From: Streptomyces composti
GTDB taxonomy: Bacteria; Actinomycetota; Actinomycetes; Streptomycetales; Streptomycetaceae
Direction: 5' to 3'
Assembly (NCBI RefSeq): GCF_012034205.1
Contig: NZ_JAATEM010000003.1
Location: forward strand, 1 to 64,000
DNA length: 64,000 nucleotides
Numbering within the stretch: position 1 is the stretch's first letter; every line of letters begins with the position of its first letter. A program made the position numbers and the translations under genes. The notes below the pieces were generated by a model. The model was given only the letters and a program-made list of their open reading frames with translations, ran no database searches and had not been told where the DNA came from. Shown here piece after piece: positions 1 through 9,277 of the stretch.

Positions 1-7
1 TTGTGAG

Positions 8-43
8 AGAGATCCCCCGTGCCGTTCGGCACGGGGGATCTCT
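8..43 (+). terminator. intrinsic terminator-like hairpin
   Basis: A perfect 16-bp inverted repeat (8-23 pairs with 28-43) encloses a GTTC loop. It lies just upstream of the first complete gene, so it probably ends transcription from a gene left of the window. There is no long T run, as is usual in Streptomyces. Confidence 0.75.
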
Positions 44-60
44 GCGTTTAGGGTCGAGGT

Positions 61-705
61 ATGCGCTATGACCTGGTCATCTTCGACAACGACGGTGTGC
101 TGGTGGACAGCGAGCCGATTTCCAACCGGCACCTCGCCGCCTATCTCACCGAGCTGGGGCACCCGACCACGTACGAGGACTCCATCCGGGACTACATGGG
201 CTCCGCCATGCACCGCGTGCACGAGCTGGTGGAGCAGCGGTCGGGGCGGAAGCTGCCGGAGGACTTCGACGATGTGTTCCACGCCCGCGTCTTCGCCGCG
301 TTCGAGCGGGAGTTGCAGCCGGTGGCCGGTGTCGGGGATGTCCTCGGGAAGCTGACGGCTGACGGGGTGCGGTACTGCGTGGCCTCGTCCGGCAGCCATG
401 AGCGGATCCGGGTCGGGCACCGTACGACCGGGCTCGACCGGTGGTTCGGGGATGAGCTGATCTTCAGCTCGCAGGATGTCGGGCGGGGCAAGCCGGCACC
501 CGATCTCTTCCTCTACGCGGCCGAGCGGATGGGTGTGGCCCCGGAGCGGTGTGTGGTGGTCGAGGACAGCCCCCTCGGCGTGCAGGCGGCCGTGGCGGCC
601 GGGATGGATGTGTACGGGTTCACGGCGATGACGCCGGCGGAGAAGCTCGCGGGGGCCACCGGATTCTTCGCGGACATGCGGGAGTTGCCCGAACTGCTGG
701 TGTGA
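61..705 (+). CDS. HAD family hydrolase (beta-phosphoglucomutase/phosphatase-like)
   Basis: A 214-residue cytoplasmic HAD-superfamily enzyme, probably a small-metabolite phosphatase or phosphomutase. Motif I is FDNDGVLVDSEP near residue 8; the usual second Asp is kept and the first D of DxD is part of FDND. The cap follows, then SSGSHERI as motif II, GKPAPD as motif III and VVEDSPLGVQAA as motif IV. The length fits the GPH/beta-PGM group. It starts 18 bp after a terminator hairpin and looks monocistronic. The substrate cannot be read from the sequence. Confidence 0.85.
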   Translation: MRYDLVIFDNDGVLVDSEPISNRHLAAYLTELGHPTTYEDSIRDYMGSAMHRVHELVEQRSGRKLPEDFDDVFHARVFAAFERELQPVAGVGDVLGKLTADGVRYCVASSGSHERIRVGHRTTGLDRWFGDELIFSSQDVGRGKPAPDLFLYAAERMGVAPERCVVVEDSPLGVQAAVAAGMDVYGFTAMTPAEKLAGATGFFADMRELPELLV

Positions 706-798
706 CCCCCGGCAGCAGCCGGCTCATGACAACCGTCATGCCGAGGTGCGGACGTTCGTTTCTACTGCGCGACCCCGGCCGGCCGGGAAGCTGAGGGC

Positions 799-1527
799 AT
801 GACGACGAACTCGGGTGTGCGCAAGGGGAAGCGGCCGGCGCTCCTGCTGGTGGGGCTGGACGTGGCGGTGCCGGTCGGGACGTACTACCTGCTGAGGAAC
901 GCCGCTGGGTTGAGCGAGTTCGCCGCCCTCGCGTGGAGCAGCGTCTACCCGGCCGTGCGTGCCGGGTGGGGACTGGTGTGGGAGCGGGTGGTGAATGCGT
1001 TCGCCGTGCTCATCCTGCTCGTCAATGTGACATCGATGGTGCTCGGCCTTCTCTCCGGTGACGCTCGGATGATGCTGGTGCGGGAGAGCGCGATCGGCAG
1101 CGTCATCGGGATCGGTGTGCTGGTGTCGGTGGCGCTGGGGAAGCCGATGATGACCTCGGTCATGAAGCCCTGGCTCATCCGCGGCCAGGAGGCGCGGGAG
1201 GCGGCCTGGGAGCGGCTGATGGAGGGCTCGGCGGCGTTCCGGCGGGCCGAGCGGAGGTACTCGCTGGTGTGGGGCGGGGCGTTGCTCGGGGAGTGCGTGG
1301 TCCGGGTGATCGGGGCGTATGCGCTGCCGGTGGACACCATGGTGTGGCTGGGCACGGTGATGATGATCGTGACGCTGGTGGGTGCGTTTCTGGTGGGCGG
1401 GGCGCTGGGGGCGGGGCCGATGGCGGCCATGCTCGCGGCGGAGGCGAGGACGCCCGGAGTGTGCGGGACGACGGTCGCGGATGCCGGGCGTGCCGAGGGT
1501 GCGGGGGAGCCTGCCGTCGCGGTGTGA
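799..1527 (+). CDS. VC0807-family-like integral membrane protein
   Basis: A 242-residue membrane protein with about five to six hydrophobic segments (near residues 15-32, 50-70, 90-110, 155-175 and 180-210) and a charged middle loop (IRGQEAREAAWERL). The segments and that loop resemble the VC0807 family of uncharacterised septation-like membrane proteins. The ATG follows a short gap after the HAD gene. The last 30 residues are an Ala/Gly tail outside the membrane core. Function is unknown, and the family name is from memory of its general pattern. Confidence 0.65.
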   Translation: MTTNSGVRKGKRPALLLVGLDVAVPVGTYYLLRNAAGLSEFAALAWSSVYPAVRAGWGLVWERVVNAFAVLILLVNVTSMVLGLLSGDARMMLVRESAIGSVIGIGVLVSVALGKPMMTSVMKPWLIRGQEAREAAWERLMEGSAAFRRAERRYSLVWGGALLGECVVRVIGAYALPVDTMVWLGTVMMIVTLVGAFLVGGALGAGPMAAMLAAEARTPGVCGTTVADAGRAEGAGEPAVAV

Positions 1528-1653
1528 GGTGACGGCGAGGTCGATGCCACGCGCCGAGCGCCGGTGAATGCCGGTGAACGCCGGTGAAACTGAAGGAAAT
1601 TCATTTTTGGCCGGATCTACCCACCGGTACGCCGGGGCCTTACGCTCGCCGCC

Positions 1654-2898
1654 ATGACCGATGTGCTGCGGCGCGGCAGGGCCTCGCTGGCGTTCGCCTT
1701 CCTGGTGCAGGGCGTCGCCTTCGCCCTGCTCGTGACGCGGATCCCGGCGATCCAGGACCGGTACGGGGTGTCCGACTCCCTGCTGCCCGTCTTCCTGGCC
1801 GCCGTGCCGATCCTGGCCGGTGCCGGCAGTGTGGCGACCGGGCGGGTGGTGCGGCGGGCCGCGCCGAGCCGGGTGCTGCGGTGGTCCCAGCCGCTCGTGC
1901 TGGTGTCGCTGCTGGTGGTCGGGGCGGGGGAGCAGATGGCCGTACTGGCCGCTGCGCTGGCCGTGTTCGGGCTGGCGGTCGGGGCGCTGGATGCCTCGAT
2001 GAACATGCTCGGGGTGAGTCTGCAGCGCGCCTACGGGCGCAGCATCATGCTCGGTTTCCACGCCGCGTACAGCCTGGGCGGGATCGTCGGGGCGTCGCTG
2101 GCGTGGGCCGGGGCGCACTGGCAGCTGGCGCTGTGGGTGTCGTACCTGCCGGTGGTGCTGGTGCTGATGCCGGCAGCGCTGGCGGGGAGCCGCTGGTACG
2201 TCGATGCGGAGGGGAGCGGGGAGGCGCGGGGCGGCAAGGGCGTCGAGGACGCCGGGGGCGTCGGGGGCGCGGGGTCCCGGTGGCTGCTTCCGCTGTGTCT
2301 GGTGATGACCGTGGCGTACATCGGGGACTCCACGGTCTCCAACTGGAGCGCCAAGTATCTGCAGGACGTGCTGGGGAGCAGCGAGCAGCTGGCGACGGTC
2401 CCCTACAACGTCTACATGGTCACCACGCTGCTGGGGCGGGTGATCGGGGACTTCGGGGTGCGGCGGTTCGGGGCCGTGGCGGTGGTGCGGAGCGGGGCGC
2501 TGGTGGCCGCGTCGGGGTTCGCGGTGGTGGCCGGTGCGCCGGGCGCCTGGGTGGGCATGCTGGGGTTCACGCTGCTCGGGCTCGGGCTGTGCGTGCTGGT
2601 GCCGCAGACCTTCGCCGCGGCGGGCCGGCGGGCCCATGAGCTGCACGGGCCGGGAGCGTCCGATGCGGCCATAGCGCGGCTGAACGTCTTCAACTATGTG
2701 GGCTTCCTGATCGGTTCGCCCTTGGTGGGGGCGGTCGGGGACGTCTGGAGCTATCGCGGGGCGATGCTGGTGCCGATGGTGCTGGTGCTGGTGACGCTCG
2801 TCCATGCCCGGTCGTTCGTGGCTCAACCGGACCGATACGGTGGCGGGCATGAGCGGCCGCACACAGCTGATGTGGGACGAGGCAGTAACGGGCTATGA
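1654..2898 (+). CDS. MFS transporter
   Basis: A 414-residue protein with about 12 hydrophobic helices, fitting a major facilitator superfamily secondary transporter in the plasma membrane. The first half contains TRIPAIQDRYGVSDSLL, typical of the sugar/drug MFS group, and a second-half repeat begins near residue 210 after a Gly-rich loop. The 3' end overlaps the next gene (start 2849) by 50 bp, so the two are probably co-transcribed. The substrate cannot be inferred. Confidence 0.88.
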   Translation: MTDVLRRGRASLAFAFLVQGVAFALLVTRIPAIQDRYGVSDSLLPVFLAAVPILAGAGSVATGRVVRRAAPSRVLRWSQPLVLVSLLVVGAGEQMAVLAAALAVFGLAVGALDASMNMLGVSLQRAYGRSIMLGFHAAYSLGGIVGASLAWAGAHWQLALWVSYLPVVLVLMPAALAGSRWYVDAEGSGEARGGKGVEDAGGVGGAGSRWLLPLCLVMTVAYIGDSTVSNWSAKYLQDVLGSSEQLATVPYNVYMVTTLLGRVIGDFGVRRFGAVAVVRSGALVAASGFAVVAGAPGAWVGMLGFTLLGLGLCVLVPQTFAAAGRRAHELHGPGASDAAIARLNVFNYVGFLIGSPLVGAVGDVWSYRGAMLVPMVLVLVTLVHARSFVAQPDRYGGGHERPHTADVGRGSNGL

Positions 2899-4021
2899 CT
2901 TCGGCCGGGACCATCCGATGGACCCGGTCCGGCTCGCCCTGACCCGGAGCCTGATCGACGCCCTCGGACTCGACCGCGAGGTGGATGTGGTGGCCGCGAA
3001 GGCGGCCGGGGAGTCGACGCTGCGGCTCGTGCACCGGCAGGACTACATCGACGCGGTCAAGGCGGCCTCGGCGGACCCGTCGGCCGCGGACACCTCGTAC
3101 GGGATCGGGACGATCGACGATCCGGCGTTCACCGGGATGCACGAGGTGTCGGCGCTGATCGCGGGGCAGTCGGTGGGCGCTGCGGAGGCCGTGTGGCGGG
3201 GGGAGGCGCCGCACGCGGTGAACTTCGCGGGCGGGCTGCACCATGCGATGCCGGGGGCCGCGTCCGGGTTCTGTGTGTACAACGACGCGGCGCTGGCGAT
3301 CGCGCGGCTGCTGGAGCTGGGGGCCGAGCGGGTCGCGTATGTCGACGTCGACGTGCATCACGGGGACGGGGTGCAGGCGGCGTTCTGGGAGGATCCGCGG
3401 GTTCTGACGATCTCGCTGCACGAGCATCCGCGGACGCTGTTTCCGCAGACGGGGTGGCCGGAGGAGACCGGGGCGGGCGGTGCGGAGGGCACCGCGGTGA
3501 ATGTGGCGCTGCCGGCGGGGACGGGGGACGCGGGGTGGCTGCGGGCGTTTCACGCCGTGGTGCCGGAGCTGCTGGCGGAGTTCCGGCCGCAGGTGCTGGT
3601 GACGCAGCACGGGGCGGATACCCACTTCGAGGATCCGCTGGCGCATCTGGCGGTGTCGTTGGATGCGCAGCGGGCGGTGCAGGTGGCGTGTCATGAGATG
3701 GCGCACGAGTACGCCGGGGGGCGGTGGGTCGCGCTGGGTGGGGGCGGCTACGCGGTGGTGGAGGTCGTGCCGAGGTCGTGGGCTCATCTGGTGGGGATCG
3801 CTGCGGAACGGGCGGTGGAGCCGGAGACGGTGGTGCCTGAGGGGTGGCGGCAGGAGGTGTTCGCGCGGACTCGTCAGCTGGGGCCGGTGCGGATGACTGA
3901 TGGGCGGTGGCCGGTTTCGTTCGCCTCCTGGGAGGAGGGGTACGACCCGGCGGATCGGTTGGATCAGGCGGTGCTGGCGACGAGGCGGGCGGTCTTTCCG
4001 CTGCGGGGGTTGCTGGCCTAG
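2849..4021 (+). CDS. acuC: acetoin utilization protein AcuC / class I-type histone deacetylase family
   Basis: A 390-residue arginase/deacetylase-fold enzyme expected to remove acetyl groups from lysines of cytoplasmic proteins such as acetyl-CoA synthetase. Visible features are the GLHHAMPGAASGFCVYND block, which carries the catalytic His pair, and YVDVDVHHGDGV, which holds the zinc-binding Asp and His. Two later motifs are TISLHEHPRTLFP and TQHGADTHFEDPLA; in the latter, D supplies the second metal Asp. The ATG at 2849 gives the family's usual N-terminus (TQLMWDEAVTGYDFG). It overlaps the end of the MFS gene. Confidence 0.92.
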   Translation: MSGRTQLMWDEAVTGYDFGRDHPMDPVRLALTRSLIDALGLDREVDVVAAKAAGESTLRLVHRQDYIDAVKAASADPSAADTSYGIGTIDDPAFTGMHEVSALIAGQSVGAAEAVWRGEAPHAVNFAGGLHHAMPGAASGFCVYNDAALAIARLLELGAERVAYVDVDVHHGDGVQAAFWEDPRVLTISLHEHPRTLFPQTGWPEETGAGGAEGTAVNVALPAGTGDAGWLRAFHAVVPELLAEFRPQVLVTQHGADTHFEDPLAHLAVSLDAQRAVQVACHEMAHEYAGGRWVALGGGGYAVVEVVPRSWAHLVGIAAERAVEPETVVPEGWRQEVFARTRQLGPVRMTDGRWPVSFASWEEGYDPADRLDQAVLATRRAVFPLRGLLA

Positions 4022-4112
4022 GGAACTGACCGGTTCCTGACCGATTGCTCCGGGTGGGGCCTGTACGCCGACCGGGGGGCGTTGCGGGGAACCCGGCCCC
4101 TGAGGGGGTGGG

Positions 4113-4946
4113 GTGGGCCAGGATCGGGGGGTGGTCAGTGCTGGGGAGATTCGGGGGCATCTGGTTGCTGCTCGGCTTGCCGGGGTGGTGGCGACCACGC
4201 GGGAGGAGAGCCTGCGGAGCTATCGGCTGTTCGCGGCACGGGATCCGCGGGTGCTGATCGGGATCGAGCCGGTGTGGCCGTGGGGGCAGCGGGATGTCGC
4301 CGAGCTGATGGCGGAGCGGTGCGGGTCTCCGGCCGAGCCTTGGCGCACCGAGGGCCCGGAGGTGATCGATCCGGAGCGGACGCTGGCCGCTCTGGACGCC
4401 TATGCGGAACGGCTCGCGGCGGCCGCTCGGCGGCGGGACGCGGTGCTGCTGGGGACCGGGCACCCGCACCGGCTGCTCGGTTTCTACGCCGCTCTGGCAG
4501 ACGCCTTGTCGGCGGCGGGATGTACCGTCCTCACCCCGGCGCAGGGTCGCTGTGTCGACATAACGACCCGGTTCGGCCTACGCACGTACAACCTCGGCTA
4601 CGTACGGGGAGTCGCGCTCGTCCGCGACGGCGACCCCCAGCGCCCCGGTTGTGAGCCCGGCGCACACACGCACTCCCCTCTCCCGGTTCGTACCGCGCTG
4701 GACGCGGCGGCCGAGGCCGGCGGGCCGCTTCCGGATCTGGTGATCGGTGATCATGGGTGGGCCTGCGGGGCAGGTCAGCTGGGGTTCGAGGTGATCGCCC
4801 TGGCGGATGTGAACGATCCGGCGCCGTTCGTCGGGCAGGCGGAGGGGTGCGTGTCCGTCGTTGTTCCGCTCGAGGACGGTGCGCGGTCCGATTACTACCT
4901 GCCGTTGACCCGCTACGTACTCAATCGGGCGTGTCTGTCACAGTAG
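4113..4946 (+). CDS. putative phosphatase, conserved in Streptomyces
   Basis: A 277-residue soluble protein. I recognise it only as a conserved actinomycete protein usually labelled phosphatase. It has no classical HAD or PTP signature. It shows alternating Rossmann-like segments, a conserved LLGTGHPHRLLGFY motif and a later DLVIGDHGWACGAG block. The GTG at 4113 has a G-rich Shine-Dalgarno; the GTG at 4131 is an equally good alternative. It precedes the bldC-like gene in the same direction. The enzymatic role is unproven. Confidence 0.6.
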   Translation: MGQDRGVVSAGEIRGHLVAARLAGVVATTREESLRSYRLFAARDPRVLIGIEPVWPWGQRDVAELMAERCGSPAEPWRTEGPEVIDPERTLAALDAYAERLAAAARRRDAVLLGTGHPHRLLGFYAALADALSAAGCTVLTPAQGRCVDITTRFGLRTYNLGYVRGVALVRDGDPQRPGCEPGAHTHSPLPVRTALDAAAEAGGPLPDLVIGDHGWACGAGQLGFEVIALADVNDPAPFVGQAEGCVSVVVPLEDGARSDYYLPLTRYVLNRACLSQ

Positions 4947-5075
4947 GCCGCCGATGGGTGCACCTCTTCCCCACTCGCATCACCCGCCCCTACATTGGGG
5001 AGTGAGCACGCAGCGACGAAGAGTCACCGGAAGGGGAAGCCGGTGGCCGTCGAGTGCGGAAGGTTCAGGTGTGTC

Positions 5076-5288
5076 ATGGCTGCAGCTGGCGAAAGGCCTC
5101 TGAACGAGGTTCAGTTCCTTACCGTGGCGGAGGTCGCCTCGGTGATGCGAGTGTCGAAGATGACCGTGTACCGGCTGGTGCACAGCGGTCATCTGCCCGC
5201 GATCCGGGTGGGGCGGTCCTTCCGCGTCCCCGAGCAAGCGGTGCACGACTACCTCCGCGAGAGCTACGTGGGGGTGGAAACCGCCTGA
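5076..5288 (+). CDS. bdtA: BldC-family MerR-like DNA-binding protein (BdtA-like)
   Basis: A 70-residue regulator that is essentially one winged helix-turn-helix (LTVAEVASVMRVSKMTVYRL, then HLPAIRVGRSFRVPEQAVHDYL). This matches the MerR-type HTH_17 domain of BldC, which binds direct repeats cooperatively. The ATG at 5076 is chosen because it gives the standard short family protein and follows GGAAGG. An upstream in-frame TTG adds 27 residues with no domain. TACATT at 4991-4996 is a possible -10. It sits one gene upstream of bS22 and about 4 kb from bldN, as I remember in S. coelicolor. Confidence 0.85.
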   Translation: MAAAGERPLNEVQFLTVAEVASVMRVSKMTVYRLVHSGHLPAIRVGRSFRVPEQAVHDYLRESYVGVETA

Positions 5289-5447
5289 CGGCAAGCCGGG
5301 GAGCGCCCGTCCAGGGCACCTTCGGGCACTCCCCGGGTACCTCGATTACGACCTCAGCGCTCGGGCGGGTAGGCTAACCCCTCGAAGGTCGTGTGGGCCC
5401 ATGGCGCCCAAACACACCGAGTGATGAGAAGTGAGCGAGGGTTAGTC

Positions 5448-5546
5448 GTGGGCTCTGTTATCAAGAAGCGGCGTAAGCGGATGGCCAAGAAGAAGCACCG
5501 CAAGCTGCTCAAGCGCACGCGCGTCCAGCGCCGCAACAAGAAGTAA
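5448..5546 (+). CDS. small ribosomal subunit protein bS22 (AURKAIP1/COX24 domain)
   Basis: A 32-residue, extremely basic peptide beginning [19 protein letters not shown] and ending RVQRRNKK. It matches the actinobacterial AURKAIP1/COX24-domain protein seen in mycobacterial 30S subunits and named bS22. It starts with GTG behind a GAGCGAGGG Shine-Dalgarno and ends in TAA, followed at once by a strong terminator, so it is a discrete transcript end. It is too short for most gene callers. Confidence 0.9.
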   Translation: MGSVIKKRRKRMAKKKHRKLLKRTRVQRRNKK

Positions 5547-5568
5547 GCGGCAGCGCGAAAGCGTGTCC

Positions 5569-5603
5569 AGTGGCCCCCCACCGCAAGCCGGTGGGGGGCC
5601 ACT
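5569..5603 (+). terminator. rho-independent terminator after bS22
   Basis: A perfect 15-bp stem (5569-5583 with 5589-5603) with a 5-nt loop lies 22 bp after the bS22 stop codon. Confidence 0.85.
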
Positions 5604-5746
5604 GTCATGGGACGACGCACGCACGCCGGGTACGCGCAGGCATGCGTTTCGGCCGCTCGTCACTTCCCGCAGTCGGAAGACACCACAGAGCGACTACTAC
5701 CCGGTAGGTTGGCCCCACGGACCAGGGCGAAAGGAAGGCGCTGATC

Positions 5747-6808
5747 TTGGGAAAGGTCGTGCTCGTGACCGGAGTGGCCCGCCAGCTGGGGGGCCGTTTC
5801 GTCCGGCGGATCCAGCGTGACCCCGAGGTGGACCGGGTCGTCGCCGTGGACGCGGTCCCGCCCGAGCATCATCTGGGCGGCGCGGACTTCGTCCAGGCCG
5901 ACATCCGCCAGCCCACCATCGCCCGCGTGCTCGCCGAGTCCGGCGCCGACACGGTCGTGCATCTCGACGTCACGGGCACCCCGCTGGGCAGCGGCAGCCG
6001 GGCCGCGCTGAAGGAGACCAATGTCATCGGCACCATGCAGCTGCTCGGTGCCTGCCAGAAGTCCCCGCATGTGAAACGGCTGGTCGTGAAGTCCAGCACC
6101 AATGTCTACGGTTCGGCACCCCGCGATCCGGCGGTGTTCACCGAGACCACCCCGCCCAAGTCCCTGCCCAGCGGCGGCTTCGCGAAGGACACCGTGGAGG
6201 TCGAGGGCTATGTGCGGGGCTTCGCGCGCCGCAGGCCGGACGTGGCGGTGTGCGTGCTGCGGTTCGCCAACATCCTCGGCCCGACCGCGGACAGCCCGCT
6301 CGCCTCGTACTTCTCGCTGCCGGTCCTGCCGACCGTGCTGGGCTACGACCCGCGGCTGCAGTTCGTGCACGAGGACGACGTGATCGAGGTGCTGCGGATC
6401 GGCTCGCACGAGCCGCGGCGGGGCACGCTCAACAGCGGCACGTTCAACATCGCAGGTGACGGGGTGCTGCTGCTGTCCCAGTGCTCGCGGCGGCTGGGCC
6501 GGCCCACCGTGCCGCTGCTGCTGCCCGCGGTCACCTGGGCGAACACGGTGATGCGTACGCTGGGGATGACGGACTTCTCGCCCGAGCAGATCCGGCTGCT
6601 CACCCATGGCCGGGTGGTGGCGACGGACCAGATGCGCGACGTGCTGGGCTTCACCCCCAAGTACACGACTGCCGAAACGTTTGCGGACTTCGTGCGCAGC
6701 CGCGGGCCGGGGCTGCTTCCGCCCGAGGCCCTCGCCGCGGCTGTCGACCGGATCGCGGCGCTGCCTTCGCCGGGCAGCTCCCACCCCCCGAAGCAGAGCG
6801 CCAACTGA
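5747..6808 (+). CDS. NAD-dependent epimerase/dehydratase (extended SDR)
   Basis: A 353-residue extended short-chain dehydrogenase. Its N-terminal Rossmann motif is VLVTGVARQLGGRF, followed by an acidic loop DADAVPPEHH-like region and ADIRQP. The active-site stretch is VVKSSTNVYGS, where the usual YxxxK is replaced by a weak form, so catalytic competence is uncertain. Translation starts at TTG 5747 behind AAGGAAGG. It is followed 14 bp later by the acyltransferase gene, so the pair is one operon, probably in lipid or envelope metabolism. Confidence 0.85.
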   Translation: MGKVVLVTGVARQLGGRFVRRIQRDPEVDRVVAVDAVPPEHHLGGADFVQADIRQPTIARVLAESGADTVVHLDVTGTPLGSGSRAALKETNVIGTMQLLGACQKSPHVKRLVVKSSTNVYGSAPRDPAVFTETTPPKSLPSGGFAKDTVEVEGYVRGFARRRPDVAVCVLRFANILGPTADSPLASYFSLPVLPTVLGYDPRLQFVHEDDVIEVLRIGSHEPRRGTLNSGTFNIAGDGVLLLSQCSRRLGRPTVPLLLPAVTWANTVMRTLGMTDFSPEQIRLLTHGRVVATDQMRDVLGFTPKYTTAETFADFVRSRGPGLLPPEALAAAVDRIAALPSPGSSHPPKQSAN

Positions 6809-6822
6809 GGAGCGCAGCAACG

Positions 6823-7893
6823 ATGGCGGACGCCAAGGTCATTCCGTTCGACGACGACCGGTCCCGTGGAGGCGGTGGAGGCTCCACGCCCCGCTCGTCG
6901 CGCCGCCGTGGTGCGTCGAACCGCCGCGCGGGCGGGGAGCCGCCCGCGGTGGGGGAGGTCCAGCCCCTGCCGGGTGTGGCCCCCGTGCGGGACGATGATC
7001 CGGTGACGCATGAGGACGAGCGGCCCGGGAAACAGGCAGGGGACGACGCATCCGGCGGCCTGGAGCAGCGCATCGCGAGCGGGCTGGCGTTCCTGCGCCG
7101 CCGCCTCACCGGTGACTACGAGGTCGACGACTTCGGGTACGACGAGGAGCTCACCGACCAGGTCCTGATGTCCCTGCTCCGCCCGCTGTACGAGAAGTAC
7201 TTCCGGGTGGAGGTGAAGGGCATCGAGAACATCCCGGCGGAGGGCGGCGCGCTGATCGTCGCCAACCACTCCGGGACGGTGCCGATGGACGGCCTGATGA
7301 TGCAGGTCGCCGTGCACGACGAGCATCCGGCCGGCCGGCATCTGCGGCTGCTGGCGGCGGATCTGGTGTTCGTGCTGCCGGTGGTCAACGAGCTGGCCCG
7401 CAAGCTGGGCCACACCCTGGCCTGCGCGGAGGACGCCTCCCGGCTGCTGGAGCAGGGGGAGCTGGTCGGGGTGATGCCGGAGGGCTTCAAGGGCATCGGC
7501 AAGCCCTTCTCCGACCGCTACAAGCTGCAGCGCTTCGGCAGGGGCGGCTTCGTCTCCACGGCGCTGCGGGCGCGCACTCCGATCGTGCCGTGCTCGATCG
7601 TCGGGGCGGAGGAGATCTACCCGATGATCGGCAACGCCAAGACCCTGGCGCGGCTGCTGGGGCTGCCGTACTTCCCGCTGACGCCGACGTTCCCGTGGCT
7701 GGGGCCGCTGGGTGCGGTCCCGCTGCCGACGAAGTGGACGATCCAGTTCGGTGAGCCGATCCCGACGGACGGGTATCCGCCGGAAGCGGCGGAGGATCCG
7801 ATGCTGATGTTCAACCTGACCGATCAGGTGCGCGAACAGATTCAGCACACGCTGTACAAGCTGCTGGTGCAGCGGCGGTCTGTGTTCTTCTGA
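6823..7893 (+). CDS. lysophospholipid-type acyltransferase
   Basis: A 356-residue LPLAT-family protein expected to acylate a glycerol or glycolipid acceptor at the membrane. The first about 95 residues are disordered and charged. The acyltransferase core holds NHSGTVPMDGL near residue 147, a spaced form of the H-x4-D motif seen in MGAT/DAGAT-like bacterial LPLATs, and VMPEGFKGIGK as the second block. The ATG at 6823 is preceded by GAGGAG and gives a start just after the epimerase stop. A bidirectional terminator follows. Confidence 0.86.
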   Translation: MADAKVIPFDDDRSRGGGGGSTPRSSRRRGASNRRAGGEPPAVGEVQPLPGVAPVRDDDPVTHEDERPGKQAGDDASGGLEQRIASGLAFLRRRLTGDYEVDDFGYDEELTDQVLMSLLRPLYEKYFRVEVKGIENIPAEGGALIVANHSGTVPMDGLMMQVAVHDEHPAGRHLRLLAADLVFVLPVVNELARKLGHTLACAEDASRLLEQGELVGVMPEGFKGIGKPFSDRYKLQRFGRGGFVSTALRARTPIVPCSIVGAEEIYPMIGNAKTLARLLGLPYFPLTPTFPWLGPLGAVPLPTKWTIQFGEPIPTDGYPPEAAEDPMLMFNLTDQVREQIQHTLYKLLVQRRSVFF

Positions 7894-7936
7894 GCGTCGG
7901 CCAGGAGCGTCGGCGCGGGAGCGCCTGCGGACGTGG

Positions 7937-7975
7937 CGGGGCGCCCTCCCGGAGGGGGACCGGGAGGGCGCCCCG
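7937..7975. terminator. bidirectional terminator between the acyltransferase gene and rsbN
   Basis: A perfect 16-bp GC-rich stem (7937-7952 with 7960-7975) with a 7-nt loop lies between two convergent genes and can serve both. Confidence 0.85.
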
Positions 7976-8038
7976 TGCCGCTGTGCGGCGTCGTACGCCC
8001 CTGCACGGGGCACCTCGGCCTGTGCGGCCTGCCCGGCC

Positions 8039-9277
8039 CTACTCGGCGTCCTCGCCCTCGATGCCGAGGCCCGGGAGCAGGCCGGGCAGCAGCGGCGGGA
8101 GGGTGACGTCGGGCTTGTCGGGCGGGGTGAGGCCATCGGTGATGGGCGGTGAGCTCTTGCCGCCGCTGCTCTCCTTGGGCGGGTCGAGCAGGCCGCCGGT
8201 GTTGCCGCCGAGCAGGCCGTCGTTCTCCTTGCCGGAGTCGGCGGAGCTGCTGGGGTCCCCGCTGCCGGAGCCGCGCTCCTGGGCGGTGCCGCCGGTGCTG
8301 CCGGGCGCCGTGGAGGCGCCGGGGCTCGAGGAGTCGCTGGGCGCCGTGCCCGAGCCGTGCTGCTTGCCGTCGCCGCCGCCCTCGCGGGCCGGGGACTCGG
8401 GGAGCATGGACTGCAGCGGGGCGACGTCCTCGTCTATGGCGTCGAAGACCGAGGAGACCTGTTCGCTGACGTCCCCGAGCTGCAGGGGCAGACGCTGGCG
8501 CAGGTCGCCCCACAGGTCGCGGTGCGACTCGGAGAAGGAGGAGAGCGCCTGCATGGGGGCCAGCGAGTCCGGGTTGCGCTGGTAGGCCTCGCGCAGCAGG
8601 CGGTGGCCCTCGGAGGCGTCGTGCCGCATGTTGGACAGGGCGTGGCGGACCTCGGAGAGGGACTCGTGGTCGAGGGAGCCGCTGCGGCCCCGTTCCATCA
8701 GGCGGCGGGCCTCGCTCAGCCGGGTGGAGGCGTGGTCGAGGTAGACCCGGCCGCGCTCGTCGTTGCCGTCGGCGAGGGTGAGTTTGACGTCCTCGATGCC
8801 GCGTTTGAGCCCGTAGAGGGTGTCACCGGGCAGGGCGTCGGAGCTGGCGGCGGCGACTCCGCCGAGCGCGCCCGCGGCGACGCCCACGCTGATGCCGCCG
8901 GCGGTGAGGCCCTTGGCGAGCCGGGAGCGGGGGCGGAGCCTGCTCAGGGCGCTCGCCCGGGGGGCGCCGTGGGCGCGGCGGCCGCGCTGCTCGGGTACGG
9001 GCGGGTCGGCCGTGCCGCCCGCCGTGTCCTCGCGCAGCATGGCCTCGAAGGCGGCCACCAGCTGGGCGCGCTGGACGGTCTTGACCTCCGGGTCCAGCTC
9101 CGGCCTGGGCAGTGCGCGGAGCTCGCCGGCGAGTTCGAGCAGTCGCGTCTGCTCGGTCTCCGCGGCGATCGGTGCCGGTCCTTCGGACTGCTCGGCCGCC
9201 GTGCCCCGGTCGGTCTGCTCCTCCAGGGCCTGGGCGAAGGCGCTCGCCCGCCGGTGCGCCGATACATTCGCGATCAC
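8039..9277 (-). CDS. rsbN: anti-sigma factor RsbN (DUF5667)
   Basis: A 412-residue membrane-anchored anti-sigma factor for BldN. The first about 120 residues are cytosolic and contain the sigma-binding part (RASAFAQALEEQ). One membrane helix lies near residues 122-145 (GISVGVAAGALGGVAAA). A DUF5667 coiled region (GDTLYGLKRGIEDVKL onward) follows, then a long Ser/Gly/Pro tail, both predicted outside the cell. GTG 9277 is chosen because AGGAGGTG lies 8 bp upstream; a GTG at 9286 overlaps that site. The position next to bldN matches Streptomyces, where RsbN holds BldN inactive until aerial growth. Confidence 0.93.
   Translation of the reverse strand: MIANVSAHRRASAFAQALEEQTDRGTAAEQSEGPAPIAAETEQTRLLELAGELRALPRPELDPEVKTVQRAQLVAAFEAMLREDTAGGTADPPVPEQRGRRAHGAPRASALSRLRPRSRLAKGLTAGGISVGVAAGALGGVAAASSDALPGDTLYGLKRGIEDVKLTLADGNDERGRVYLDHASTRLSEARRLMERGRSGSLDHESLSEVRHALSNMRHDASEGHRLLREAYQRNPDSLAPMQALSSFSESHRDLWGDLRQRLPLQLGDVSEQVSSVFDAIDEDVAPLQSMLPESPAREGGGDGKQHGSGTAPSDSSSPGASTAPGSTGGTAQERGSGSGDPSSSADSGKENDGLLGGNTGGLLDPPKESSGGKSSPPITDGLTPPDKPDVTLPPLLPGLLPGLGIEGEDAE

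Noticed and set aside
736-2862. Very long minus-strand open frames opposite the MFS gene and many other genes (for example 2690-4198, 18186-20993, 37779-41174 beyond the antiporter)
   Set aside because: They are rich in Arg, Pro, His and Gly without domains and lie opposite well-supported genes; expected in 72% G+C DNA.
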